A DNA stretch of 28,916 nucleotides from a virus, in IMG/VR virus record IMGVR_UViG_3300030106_000971, positions 1 to 28,916 of that record; one strand, 5' to 3'. Numbering within the stretch: the stretch's first letter is position 1; each line of letters starts with the position of its first letter. Positions 1-6,791 of the stretch are shown here, piece by piece. The notes below the pieces were generated by a model that worked only from the letters and a program-made list of their open reading frames with translations, was not told the DNA's origin and made no database searches. A program made the translations under genes and the position numbers.

Positions 1-79
1 TAAAATTATTTGGCTCATATGCAATAAATGTTATATGGTCTAAAGATAAAACTAAAATTGCAGAAATATATCACATTCC
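1..79. repeat. Terminal direct repeat, left copy (contig circularity)
   Basis: Bases 3-79 are identical to 28840-28916; base 1 also matches 28838 and base 2 differs (A here, T at 28839). Such an end overlap is typical of an assembled circular or circularly permuted phage genome. The portal reading frame stays open across the join, which supports true circularity rather than a biological terminal repeat of this length. Confidence 0.95.
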
Positions 80-1505
80 TGTAGAGCAAATACGTATTGG
101 TAAAAAGAATGATAGTGGAGAGGTGGAAGAGTATTATGTTTCTAGTGATTGGAGTAGGTATAGACAAAAGGAATATGCACCACGTATTGTAAAAGCATAT
201 GATACACAAGATAGAACTGAAGCATCACAAATAATTTATTGTGGTATTTATTCGCCTGGTATGGAGGTGTATCACACTCCTGATTACTTATCATCTATGA
301 ATTGGATTTTAACTGATCATTTAACATCTGAGTACCATTTATCAAATATAAAAAATGGTTTTCATCCTAGCTTTTGGATTAATTTCAATAATGGTGTGCC
401 TACAACTGAAGAGAGATATAAAATAGAGCAACAAATTAAAGATAAATTTACAGGAGTTAATAGTGGGCGTTTTGTACTTACATTCAGCGATGATAAAAAC
501 AATGCACCTGATTTACAACCAATACAAGTAAGTGATGCTGATAAACAATATACTGTTTTAAATGAATTATGCATACAGAATATTATGATTGGGCATCGCG
601 TTACATCACCTATGTTATTAGGAGTTAAAACTGAGGGTCAATTAGGTGGTAGAGATGAGCTTTCTACAGCTTTTGAGTTGTATTCTAACACAGTTGTTAA
701 TCCAATGAAAGATCTTGCTTTAAAAGGGCTTAGAATGGTGTTAAATGTAAACAATTTAAATCTTCCTATATCATTAAGTGAGGTATCACCTCTTTCAAGT
801 ATGTTTGATGCTGATGTATTAAAAGATGTATTGACACAAGATGAGATAAGAGAGCAGTTAGGATATGAGCCATTAGCACAAGCAGAAGAGGTAAATAGTA
901 GATTTTCAGAAGAAAGTGCATTAGATCACTTTTTAGCTAATTATGGTGAAGATGAAGATTTAGAAAATTGGGATTTGATAGATGAGGAAGATGCTAGTGA
1001 TGAGCATGAAGATTTTGATTTTGCTTACAATTTAGAAAAAATGTATTTTGCTAGAACAGGTACATCAAAAGCAGAACGTAAAAGTGAGCAAGATGGTATA
1101 GATAGAGATATTAACCTATATAGAGTAAGATATGTATATGCAACTAAAGGTGGACATACAAGCGAAAGAGAATTTTGTAAAAAAATGGTTGCTGCGAATA
1201 AAGTATATCGTAAAGAAGATATAATAGGTCAAGCACATTCATTATCAAGTATAAGAGCTAATCCTGATTTAGCAGGTAATGATAGTGGTATTTACAATAT
1301 ATGGAAGTTTAAAGGCGGTGCTAACTGTCATCATAGATGGTATCGTAGAATATATCAAACAAAATTTGGTAATAGACCTAATTTAGAAGATGATACAATA
1401 ATTACAACAACAAAAGCAAGATCAAAAGGATTTAGACCTGTACCAAATGAGCAAGAAGTACCAGTTGCACCTATTGATATGCCAAATAAAGGATATAAAA
1501 ATTAA
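1..1505 (+). CDS. Portal protein, C-terminal part (continues from 28513)
   Basis: This is the 3' part of the portal gene; the frame is open from base 3 and joins the fragment starting at 28513 to give a protein of about 609 residues. The portal forms the dodecameric ring at the capsid vertex through which DNA is packaged and ejected. The central part has portal-type features: a region with IMIGHRVTSPMLLGV followed by a long helix, and a late DEIREQLGYEPL segment, as in HK97-type portals, where it lies near the end of the core fold. After an acidic linker (about residues 400-440) there is an extra C-terminal domain with FCKKMVAANKVYRKEDI and a GGANCHHRW motif. I know a similar appendage on head proteins of Bacteroidetes phages, but its function is unknown to me. 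It could bind metal through Cys and His. The core call is from sequence resemblance. Confidence 0.85.
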   Translation, partial: KLFGSYAINVIWSKDKTKIAEIYHIPVEQIRIGKKNDSGEVEEYYVSSDWSRYRQKEYAPRIVKAYDTQDRTEASQIIYCGIYSPGMEVYHTPDYLSSMNWILTDHLTSEYHLSNIKNGFHPSFWINFNNGVPTTEERYKIEQQIKDKFTGVNSGRFVLTFSDDKNNAPDLQPIQVSDADKQYTVLNELCIQNIMIGHRVTSPMLLGVKTEGQLGGRDELSTAFELYSNTVVNPMKDLALKGLRMVLNVNNLNLPISLSEVSPLSSMFDADVLKDVLTQDEIREQLGYEPLAQAEEVNSRFSEESALDHFLANYGEDEDLENWDLIDEEDASDEHEDFDFAYNLEKMYFARTGTSKAERKSEQDGIDRDINLYRVRYVYATKGGHTSEREFCKKMVAANKVYRKEDIIGQAHSLSSIRANPDLAGNDSGIYNIWKFKGGANCHHRWYRRIYQTKFGNRPNLEDDTIITTTKARSKGFRPVPNEQEVPVAPIDMPNKGYKN

Positions 1506-1516
1506 ATAATAAAAAA

Positions 1517-1900
1517 ATGGAAAAATTTTATAAAGAACTAAAATTAGCTAAGGAAAAATTAATAAAAGCAAATCTTAAAAAGTATAATGTTAAATTGTCT
1601 ATGATTGATGATTTAGATGAGGTATTAGGTAGGTTATCTTATTTAGTTGAAGCAACTGATGAAGCAATAGATGAATTTCAACAAAAAAGAATGTTGGCTG
1701 CAGATATTTTACGTTTTGACTTTAGAGATTCTTTAGCTGAAGCTGAGGGTTATATTGATGATTTAACAGATGGTATAGCAAAATTAGGAATTGATAAGCC
1801 TGATGAGTTAGTAGCACTAGAGTCAAGACTAGATGATATTTATGATGAAGAAAAAAGATTAGAAGATGCTATGGCACAAGCAGGGTTTAAAATAAATTAA
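1517..1900 (+). CDS. Hypothetical coiled-coil protein downstream of portal
   Basis: A 127-residue acidic, almost wholly alpha-helical protein rich in Leu, Asp, Glu and Lys, with heptad-like spacing over most of its length (for example LDEVLGRLSYLVEATDEAI). It has no signal peptide or membrane segment. It lies 11 bases after the portal and 3 bases before the connector-like gene, so it is probably translated with the neck genes. A head or neck assembly role is inferred from position only; I do not recognise the family. Confidence 0.7.
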   Translation: MEKFYKELKLAKEKLIKANLKKYNVKLSMIDDLDEVLGRLSYLVEATDEAIDEFQQKRMLAADILRFDFRDSLAEAEGYIDDLTDGIAKLGIDKPDELVALESRLDDIYDEEKRLEDAMAQAGFKIN

Positions 1901-1903
1901 TAA

Positions 1904-2467
1904 ATGGCAGTACTTTTTATATCAGAAAATAAGTTAAAAAAATCTACTACTATAAATGGTAATGTAGATGTGGAATTGTTACGCCCACACATGAAGATCG
2001 CACAAGATGTTCATATACATACTAAACTAGGTACTGATTTATATAACAAATTACAAAGTGACATCACAGGTGGTAGCTTAAGTGGTAATTATCAAACACT
2101 TGTAGAGGATTATATACAAGATTCATTAACGCATTGGACATTATATGAAGCTATACCATTTTTAGGCTATAAAATAATGAATAAAAACATAGTGCGTAAA
2201 ACAAGTGAAACAAGTCAAAATGCAGGATTAGATGAATTAAACTATTTACGTGAGATTGTTCGTAATACTGCTGAATGGTATACCGAACGTATGATTGACT
2301 GGTTAAGACATAATAATCATTTAGTGCCTGAGTACAATACAAACACAAATGAAGATTTATCGCCTACAAAACAAAATTATTATAGTGGTATGAATTTACA
2401 TCCTATGAGAAAGCGACCAGGTGGTATATATTTAGATGATTTTTTAACGCCTGATTTAAAACCATAA
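1904..2467 (+). CDS. Probable head-tail connector (DUF6712-like)
   Basis: A 187-residue mostly helical protein starting MAVLFISENKLKKSTTINGNVD. The plan of a short N-terminal strand, then ELLRPHMKIAQDVHIHTKLGTDLYNKL and a second helical block with HWTLYEAIPFL, resembles the gp6-like/DUF6712 adaptor proteins of Bacteroidetes phages that dock under the portal and connect head to tail. Its place directly after the portal and the coiled-coil gene fits that role. The C-terminal tail (MRKRPGGIYLDDFLTPDLKP) is Pro-rich and may be extended. The family assignment is from memory of the pattern. Confidence 0.6.
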   Translation: MAVLFISENKLKKSTTINGNVDVELLRPHMKIAQDVHIHTKLGTDLYNKLQSDITGGSLSGNYQTLVEDYIQDSLTHWTLYEAIPFLGYKIMNKNIVRKTSETSQNAGLDELNYLREIVRNTAEWYTERMIDWLRHNNHLVPEYNTNTNEDLSPTKQNYYSGMNLHPMRKRPGGIYLDDFLTPDLKP

Positions 2468-2532
2468 TGTATAGACCTAAAGCAAGTAACGAAAGAAAAT
2501 TAAAAACATATTTAAAAAAATGCAAAAAATAG
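2467..2532 (+). CDS. Possible 21-residue basic peptide
   Basis: An ATG overlapping the stop of the connector gene (TAATG) opens a 21-codon frame rich in Lys and Arg (MYRPKASNERKLKTYLKKCKK) that ends 10 bases inside the next gene. The tight TAATG junction matches real junctions in this genome, but the length gives no statistical support. It may instead be the translated leader of the next gene. Confidence 0.3.
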   Translation: MYRPKASNERKLKTYLKKCKK

Positions 2533-3614
2533 TTTTTACAATATTAATATTATTTGCTACAAATAATTTATTTGCACAATTTAATTTCTTAAAATATGCA
2601 ACTGTTTACACATCTGTTAATGTAAACAATGCCTTATTTATGCAAGGCAACTATCAAATGATAGAAAATCAATTAGTCAATTTGACTAGAGAAAATCCAT
2701 ATGACTTTACAATAGCACTAGGTATTAGAAAATTAGCACGTTTTGAGTATCAAAGTAAACCAGGTAATTTCTATGATGGTACAGAAAAATATATAAGTGA
2801 TAACTCTATTATTGGTGCAGTAAAAGGATTAGAATATAAAGCACAAGTAGAATTAAAAAGACAACAAGGTAGAGAATTTGAAAATAGACATATTTCTTTA
2901 CGTTATATTGGTGATTATTACACTATAAAAGCAGAACAAAGATTTAATGGTTTAGCAGATATTAAATACTCTAATATAGATACAAGATTAAGATTAAAAG
3001 CAGGTAACAAACTAAACTTTACTTTTGGTGTTATGAATAGTTGGCGACCATTAGGTTATGAGTATAATGCAATACAACAATATATAGATGATGGTAACAT
3101 GTGGTATCAACTTGCATATGACTATAATTATACTGATCAATATTTCTATATAGATGGTAATCAAAATGGTGAAGATGATTGGTTTGATTATTATGACTGG
3201 AATTGGTATAATGAAGATGGAATACAAATAGCACAAAGTGATCACGAATTTTATAAATATCATTTTGGTAAAGTAGTTAGAGAATATACTTTAGATGTAC
3301 AAGATAGTTTAGGTATGGTACGTGAAATGAGTATTGCTATAGGTAGTAGTTTCTATCATTATGGAGATAGGTTTTGGCTACATGCATTTGCAGATGTATA
3401 TCCTAAAAGATGGTTGCAAGATGATATAGCAGAACAAACACTAAGATATATAGAATTAGAGCAAGATAGAGTAGATTATACAATAGGTTTTGTTCTAGGA
3501 ACAAAATTAGGTAATAAGAAAAAATTTGGAATATTTATAGAGGGTGATTATAATGATATGTGGGGTAGAGAATGGTATAATTTAAAAGCAGGTATTAACT
3601 ATTTATTTTTTTAA
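2520..3614 (+). CDS. Phage-encoded outer-membrane beta-barrel protein
   Basis: A 364-residue protein with a clear signal peptide (residues 1-19, hydrophobic core VFTILILF, cleavage before Q20 after the Bacteroidetes-typical FA). The mature part is rich in Tyr, Phe, Trp, Asp and Asn, with alternating short strands and turns (for example RLRLKAGNKLNFTFGVM, YTIGFVLGTKLG, KFGIFIEGDYN), and ends in a terminal aromatic YLFF, as beta-barrel outer-membrane proteins do. An Asp/Trp/Tyr-rich loop of about 50 residues lies near positions 195-245. It sits between the neck genes and the lysis cassette in a late operon. Possible roles are blocking superinfection at the receptor, altering the host surface, or helping lysis. 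It could also be a virion protein carrying a signal sequence, though that is unusual. The fold is inferred and the function is unknown. Confidence 0.65.
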   Translation: MQKIVFTILILFATNNLFAQFNFLKYATVYTSVNVNNALFMQGNYQMIENQLVNLTRENPYDFTIALGIRKLARFEYQSKPGNFYDGTEKYISDNSIIGAVKGLEYKAQVELKRQQGREFENRHISLRYIGDYYTIKAEQRFNGLADIKYSNIDTRLRLKAGNKLNFTFGVMNSWRPLGYEYNAIQQYIDDGNMWYQLAYDYNYTDQYFYIDGNQNGEDDWFDYYDWNWYNEDGIQIAQSDHEFYKYHFGKVVREYTLDVQDSLGMVREMSIAIGSSFYHYGDRFWLHAFADVYPKRWLQDDIAEQTLRYIELEQDRVDYTIGFVLGTKLGNKKKFGIFIEGDYNDMWGREWYNLKAGINYLFF

Positions 3615-3615
3615 T

Positions 3616-3699
3616 ATGAAAACAATATGTGATGTATTATCATTTTTAACATTCGGTTTAGTATGTTTTAATAAATGTGATAAAAAGTGTAAAAAGTAA
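3616..3699 (+). CDS. Small hydrophobic/Cys-Lys peptide (27 aa)
   Basis: A 27-codon frame fills the gap exactly between the outer-membrane protein and the next gene, which starts on its stop (TAATG). The product has a hydrophobic stretch LSFLTFGLVCF followed by a basic Cys-containing tail CDKKCKK. This tight fit suggests a real small membrane-associated peptide of the lysis region, but no family is recognised. Confidence 0.5.
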   Translation: MKTICDVLSFLTFGLVCFNKCDKKCKK

Positions 3700-3980
3700 T
3701 GGCTACAGAAATCAACAAAGAAACAAAATTAAAACTTAGTTTAGAAACAATAATAAGTTTAGGTTTTGCATTAGTAAGTATAACAGCAGTTTACTTTACT
3801 TTAAAAGGTGATATAGCAACTGCTATGGAGATGCCTAAACAAGATGTTACAAGAACTGAGTTTGATTTGCGTATTGAAGCAATAGGCAACCAGGTTATGT
3901 ACAATGGCGAGCAGTTAATGGAAATTAAAGAAACTTTAAAAAAGGTTGACGAGCGATTATATGAAGTTAGTAAAAGATAA
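3699..3980 (+). CDS. Single-pass membrane protein of the lysis region
   Basis: A 93-residue protein with a Lys-rich N-terminus, one membrane segment (about residues 17-35, IISLGFALVSITAVYFTL) and a helical, coiled-coil-like C-terminal half (about residues 50-93). This resembles small phage proteins that sit in the inner membrane with a periplasmic coiled coil, such as inner-membrane spanin-like or pinholin-like proteins. Its neighbours are an exported thioredoxin-like protein and the transpeptidase-like/holin pair, so a part in lysis is plausible but not proven. Confidence 0.55.
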   Translation: MATEINKETKLKLSLETIISLGFALVSITAVYFTLKGDIATAMEMPKQDVTRTEFDLRIEAIGNQVMYNGEQLMEIKETLKKVDERLYEVSKR

Positions 3981-4341
3981 TAAATACTCAGTTATATTTC
4001 TAATATATATACTATTCTTATTGTGCTTAATTAAAGTATCTAAAGCACAAGAAACAATAACTAATTTAAATAAAACAAAATCAGGCATTGTAGTATTACA
4101 AATTAATGCTGATTTTAACAAAGCAAATACATTAGATTTAAGCAACTTAAATGATTGTGTAGTGTATTATATGGACATAGCACACGCAAGTAGCTTAAAT
4201 GTAAGCAAAGTGCCTACTGTGATCATATTTGATGGTAAAGAGCAAGTAAGGTATGAAGCTAATATAATGATGAAGTTAGAAGCAACACGTAAAGATGTTC
4301 AAAACTTTGTTGATAACATAATTTTAAACAAGTTTAACTAA
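3961..4341 (+). CDS. Exported thioredoxin-fold-like protein lacking CXXC
   Basis: I chose ATG 3961 (126 residues) over the upstream TTG at 3946 because it gives a clean signal peptide: basic MKLVKDNK, a hydrophobic core VIFLIYILFLLCLI, and cleavage after SKA before Q30. The mature part resembles the thioredoxin fold: strand GIVVLQINADF, strand CVVYYMDI, a VPT cis-proline motif (84-86) followed by VIIFDGKEQVRYEA, then a C-terminal helix. The active-site CXXC is missing, and C66 is the only Cys in the mature part. It therefore cannot be a classical dithiol oxidoreductase and may be a binding or chaperone domain in the periplasm. It overlaps the previous gene by 20 bases. The fold call is by eye. 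Confidence 0.55.
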   Translation: MKLVKDNKYSVIFLIYILFLLCLIKVSKAQETITNLNKTKSGIVVLQINADFNKANTLDLSNLNDCVVYYMDIAHASSLNVSKVPTVIIFDGKEQVRYEANIMMKLEATRKDVQNFVDNIILNKFN

Positions 4342-4472
4342 TGGCTAAGGGAATTAATTTTACATTTAGAGCAAAACCTAAGAAAAAACGTAAAAACATA
4401 CATTCTAAAAATAGATCAAGAACAAAAGGAGGTAAGCAATTCCTAAAGCTATATAAAGGTCAAGGTAGATAA
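4341..4472 (+). CDS. Small very basic protein (43 aa)
   Basis: A 43-codon frame joins its neighbours by TAATG overlaps on both sides, which strongly suggests it is translated. About 40 percent of the residues are Lys or Arg (AKPKKKRKNIHSKNRSRTKGGK), and it has no membrane segment. The charge suggests nucleic-acid or polyanion binding. I do not recognise the family. Confidence 0.6.
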   Translation: MAKGINFTFRAKPKKKRKNIHSKNRSRTKGGKQFLKLYKGQGR

Positions 4473-4936
4473 TGGAATTAATCGTATTAAGATTTAGCAG
4501 TCAAGAAGATAGTACAAGTGGTTTATTATTTGAACGTACAGATTTAGGTAATAATTTTTTATGTTATACATTAGAAGATGAACGTAGAGCATTAAAAATA
4601 CCAGGTGAAACTAGAGTACCTGCAGGTATATATGATATAGAGTTTAGAACTGAGGGTGGCTTTCATAATAGATATAGTAAAAAATTTGCGTTTCATAAAG
4701 GCATGTTACAAGTTATGAATGTACCCAATTTTGAATATATACTATTACACATAGGTAATGATGATAGCCATACCGCAGGGTGTTTATTAATCGGAGATAG
4801 TCAAGAAAATAACATCATAATAAAAGATGGTTTTATTGGAAAATCAGGTAATGCTTACAAAAGAATATATCCTAAAATTGCAAAGGCATTAGAAAATGGT
4901 GAACGTGTTACAATACAATATATAGATTATGCTTAA
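4472..4936 (+). CDS. DUF5675 family protein, candidate L,D-transpeptidase-like lysis enzyme
   Basis: A 154-residue protein matching the DUF5675 pattern: KIPGETRVPAGIYDI (42-56), MNVPNFEYILLHIGN (82-96) and a following HTAGCLLIGD (100-109). The H93...H100-T-x-G-C104 arrangement resembles the catalytic His/Cys signature of YkuD-type L,D-transpeptidases (H...[ST]HGC), so it may act on peptidoglycan. It overlaps the holin-like gene directly downstream by 8 bases. No lysozyme, amidase or peptidase gene is visible elsewhere in the genome, which makes it the best endolysin candidate. Family membership is fairly clear; the enzymatic role is inferred from motif and position. Confidence 0.7.
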   Translation: MELIVLRFSSQEDSTSGLLFERTDLGNNFLCYTLEDERRALKIPGETRVPAGIYDIEFRTEGGFHNRYSKKFAFHKGMLQVMNVPNFEYILLHIGNDDSHTAGCLLIGDSQENNIIIKDGFIGKSGNAYKRIYPKIAKALENGERVTIQYIDYA

Positions 4937-5348
4937 TAACATATTTGGTAATATAATAGGTAAAGTAGTAGATAATGCTGAGGGAATACTCGATAAAGTT
5001 ATTACAACTGACAAGGAACGTGAAGAGGCAAAGATACAACTACGTAAAATATTGTTAGATGCTGAGAAAGAAGCATTTAATAAAGAGGTAGAAGATAGGA
5101 AAGATGCAAGATCATTATATAAAGATGATGCAATTATACAAAAGATATTAGCAACTTTATTTACTATAGCATACTTTGGTATAACATACGTAATGTTTAG
5201 CTATTTTGTTACAAGTACCTTAGATTTAGGTGAGTTTGAAATTAGTTTTATATCTACAATTTTTGGTGCTATGTCAAGCAAAGTTAATACTATCATTGAT
5301 TTTTTCTTTGGTGGATCTGCAAATAAAAATGGACAACAAAAACAATAG
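4929..5348 (+). CDS. Holin-like protein (3TM holin family type)
   Basis: A 139-residue protein with an amphipathic N-terminal segment (MLNNIFGNIIGKVVDN), a charged helix of about 50 residues (KVITTDKEREEAKIQLRKILLDAEKEA...), and two C-terminal hydrophobic segments (about 73-91 ILATLFTIAYFGITYVMFS and 103-127, ending IIDFFFGGSANKNGQQKQ). This matches the plan of the holin-of-3-TMs/GTA-holin group, which oligomerise in the inner membrane and release or activate the endolysin. It directly follows the transpeptidase-like gene and overlaps it, and the metallophosphoesterase start lies inside its 3' end. Confidence 0.75.
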   Translation: MLNNIFGNIIGKVVDNAEGILDKVITTDKEREEAKIQLRKILLDAEKEAFNKEVEDRKDARSLYKDDAIIQKILATLFTIAYFGITYVMFSYFVTSTLDLGEFEISFISTIFGAMSSKVNTIIDFFFGGSANKNGQQKQ

Positions 5349-6063
5349 ATTTAGGTTAAAACCACACGAAATTACAATACTAAAAGATATACGTAAGCCT
5401 AAAGTAAATCGTTTAGTAATTGGCGATATTCATCTACCCTATACACATAAAAATTATTTAAGTCATTGTCAAAGAATAGCAGAACTCTATAATTGTACTG
5501 TATTTTCAGCAACTGGCGATGTTATCGATTCTCATTTTGGTAGCTTTCATTCAACAAATACACAAACACACGGTGCTAAGTTTGAATTAGACATGGCTAT
5601 AGAACAGATGAAAGAATGGAGTAAAGCATTTCCAAAAGTAGATGTAACTATTGGAAACCACGATTTGATAGTACATCGTAAAAGTGAAGAGGGTGGAATA
5701 GATAAAAGGTGGATAAGAGATTTTAGTGATGTGTTAGGTTGTCCAGGTTGGAACTTTCAAGAAAAATTTGTGCATGATGAAGTGTTATATGTGCATGGTA
5801 CTGGTTGTAGTGGTAAATCTATAATGAAGAGAGTACAAAATTGGGGGCTTTCTATGGTGCAAGGCCATATACATACAGAAAGTTTTGCAATATATACTGC
5901 ATCTTTAAATGATCTAAAATTTGGTGTACAAGTTCCTTGTGGAATTGACTACAAAAGTTGGGCGTATTCTTATGCTAAATTTCATACTGCGAAACCAATA
6001 TTAGGGTGTGCAGTTATTCTAGATTCAGGTAAATTACCTATAATTTGTCCTATGGAATTATAG
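5329..6063 (+). CDS. Calcineurin-like metallophosphoesterase
   Basis: The start at ATG 5329 gives 244 residues; the open frame extends upstream to 5230, but that part only shadows the holin gene. All five metallophosphoesterase motifs are present in order: GDIH (32-35), GDVID (63-67), GNHD (109-112), the single His in VHG (156), and GHIH (179-182). These coordinate two metal ions for hydrolysis of phosphomono- or diesters. Similar stand-alone phosphoesterases occur in many phages, with nucleic acid or nucleotides as possible substrates; the substrate here is unknown. It is the last gene before the early control region, so it is probably late-transcribed. Confidence 0.85.
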   Translation: MDNKNNRFRLKPHEITILKDIRKPKVNRLVIGDIHLPYTHKNYLSHCQRIAELYNCTVFSATGDVIDSHFGSFHSTNTQTHGAKFELDMAIEQMKEWSKAFPKVDVTIGNHDLIVHRKSEEGGIDKRWIRDFSDVLGCPGWNFQEKFVHDEVLYVHGTGCSGKSIMKRVQNWGLSMVQGHIHTESFAIYTASLNDLKFGVQVPCGIDYKSWAYSYAKFHTAKPILGCAVILDSGKLPIICPMEL

Positions 6064-6195
6064 TTATTAACAACTACTTTAATCTAGTATTGTTAATTAT
6101 TTCTTTACTTTCTCAACAATTTTCTGTTAATAATCAATTATTTTTTGTATATTTGTCTTGTGTTTGCAATTAAGCAACACACTAAAAACAAAACA
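6064..6195 (+). promoter_or_regulatory. Early control region with host-type promoter
   Basis: This 132-base gap is the longest purely regulatory interval. TATATTTG at 6148-6155 is a perfect match to the Bacteroidetes -7 box TANNTTTG; the upstream -33 box is weak (TTCTG around 6122-6126). An inverted repeat ATTAACAA (6066-6073) / TTGTTAAT (6090-6097), with further TCAACAA and TGTTAA copies between 6113 and 6129, may form an operator or a weak terminator for the late genes before it. A T5GTA...CTTGTG block at 6142-6162 is nearly repeated at 10453-10473. I infer that early transcription of the replication block starts here. Confidence 0.65.
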
Positions 6196-6198
6196 ATG
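6179..6198 (+). repeat. Leader repeat copy 1 (ends on the start codon)
   Basis: The 20 bases ending in ATG 6196-6198 are identical to 6355-6374, which end in the start codon of the next gene. The sequence is ACACTA followed by an A/C-only run and ATG. It lacks a Shine-Dalgarno and is A-rich, as expected for efficient Bacteroidetes leaders. The exact repeat suggests a conserved translation-enhancing or regulatory leader, or a local duplication. Confidence 0.7.
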
Positions 6199-6348
6199 AC
6201 AAAACAAGAAAAATTTGAATTACAAAAATTACTCTACAAAATTATGACAATGGGAGATTGTAATTCAATGATTAGATTAAGATTTGACAAAACAAAAAGA
6301 AAAGATTGGCAAAAATTTATGCTTGAATTTATAGACAAAATTAAATAA
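6196..6348 (+). CDS. Small early protein (50 aa), unknown
   Basis: The start is ATG 6196, because it is preceded by the same 20-base leader found before the next gene; the open frame upstream to 6145 would begin inside the promoter. The 50-residue product (MTKQEKFELQKLLYKIMTMG...) is basic and helical. As the first gene after the early promoter it could be a host-takeover factor, but that is inference from position. A GTG at 6160, in frame, is a possible leaderless alternative start. Confidence 0.6.
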   Translation: MTKQEKFELQKLLYKIMTMGDCNSMIRLRFDKTKRKDWQKFMLEFIDKIK

Positions 6349-6354
6349 CTAACA

Positions 6355-6374
6355 ACACTAAAAACAAAACAATG
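6355..6374 (+). repeat. Leader repeat copy 2 (ends on the start codon)
   Basis: Identical to 6179-6198, ending in the ATG of the 96-residue early protein. See copy 1. Confidence 0.7.
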
Positions 6375-6662
6375 GACAAAGACAAATTTAAAGAACTATT
6401 AACCACACAATTTAATGTTGTTGATGGTGATGCACCTATAAATGTACAAAAAGTAACATTTGGAGATGTTATGTTTAATATTGAAAAATATAAAACTTAT
6501 TTAGAAAATAAAATATCTGCAAATAAAGAATTAAAAATACAGTACACACAAGAAGATAATACTGAAATGATACATTATTGTCAAGGTAAAATTAATACTT
6601 ATAATGAAACAAAAGATATGTTAGATGATATACAACAACAAATTTATAAAAAAGTATTATAA
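6372..6662 (+). CDS. Early protein, unknown (96 aa)
   Basis: A 96-residue soluble, probably helical protein rich in Lys, Asp, Asn and Gln. Its second half (KTYLENKISANKELKIQ...DMLDDIQQQIYKKVL) is coiled-coil-like. It is expressed from the repeated A-rich leader and runs into the next small gene by a TAATG overlap. No family is recognised. Confidence 0.65.
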   Translation: MDKDKFKELLTTQFNVVDGDAPINVQKVTFGDVMFNIEKYKTYLENKISANKELKIQYTQEDNTEMIHYCQGKINTYNETKDMLDDIQQQIYKKVL

Positions 6663-6790
6663 TGAATAAAAATGAAAACCCATTACACGCACTATTTGGT
6701 GTATTGTTTATAAGTGGTATATTCTGTATGTGTTTTACATATACTGGACATAAAATAGTAAAAGAATTATTAACATTAATTATTAAATAA
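6662..6790 (+). CDS. Small membrane protein (42 aa)
   Basis: A 42-codon frame starting on the stop of the preceding gene (TAATG) and ending just before the SSB-like gene. It has one membrane segment (about residues 10-28, ALFGVLFISGIFCMCFTYT) followed by a helical tail (KIVKELLTLIIK). The exact fit into the gap and the coherent single-pass topology support a real gene. Its function is unknown; early phage membrane peptides often target host functions, but nothing here shows that. Confidence 0.55.
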   Translation: MNKNENPLHALFGVLFISGIFCMCFTYTGHKIVKELLTLIIK

Positions 6791-6791
6791 A

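Noticed and set aside
3946-3960. TTG start for the thioredoxin-like protein
   Set aside because: ATG 3961 gives a proper signal peptide with a short basic N-terminus and a typical small overlap.
5230-5328. Upstream extension of the metallophosphoesterase
   Set aside because: It only reads the holin gene in another frame; the ATG at 5329 gives a normal N-terminus for the family and a usual short overlap.
6066-6097. Inverted repeat as a strong terminator
   Set aside because: Stem is only eight AT-rich pairs with a 16-base loop and no clear T run, so an operator-like element is at least as likely.
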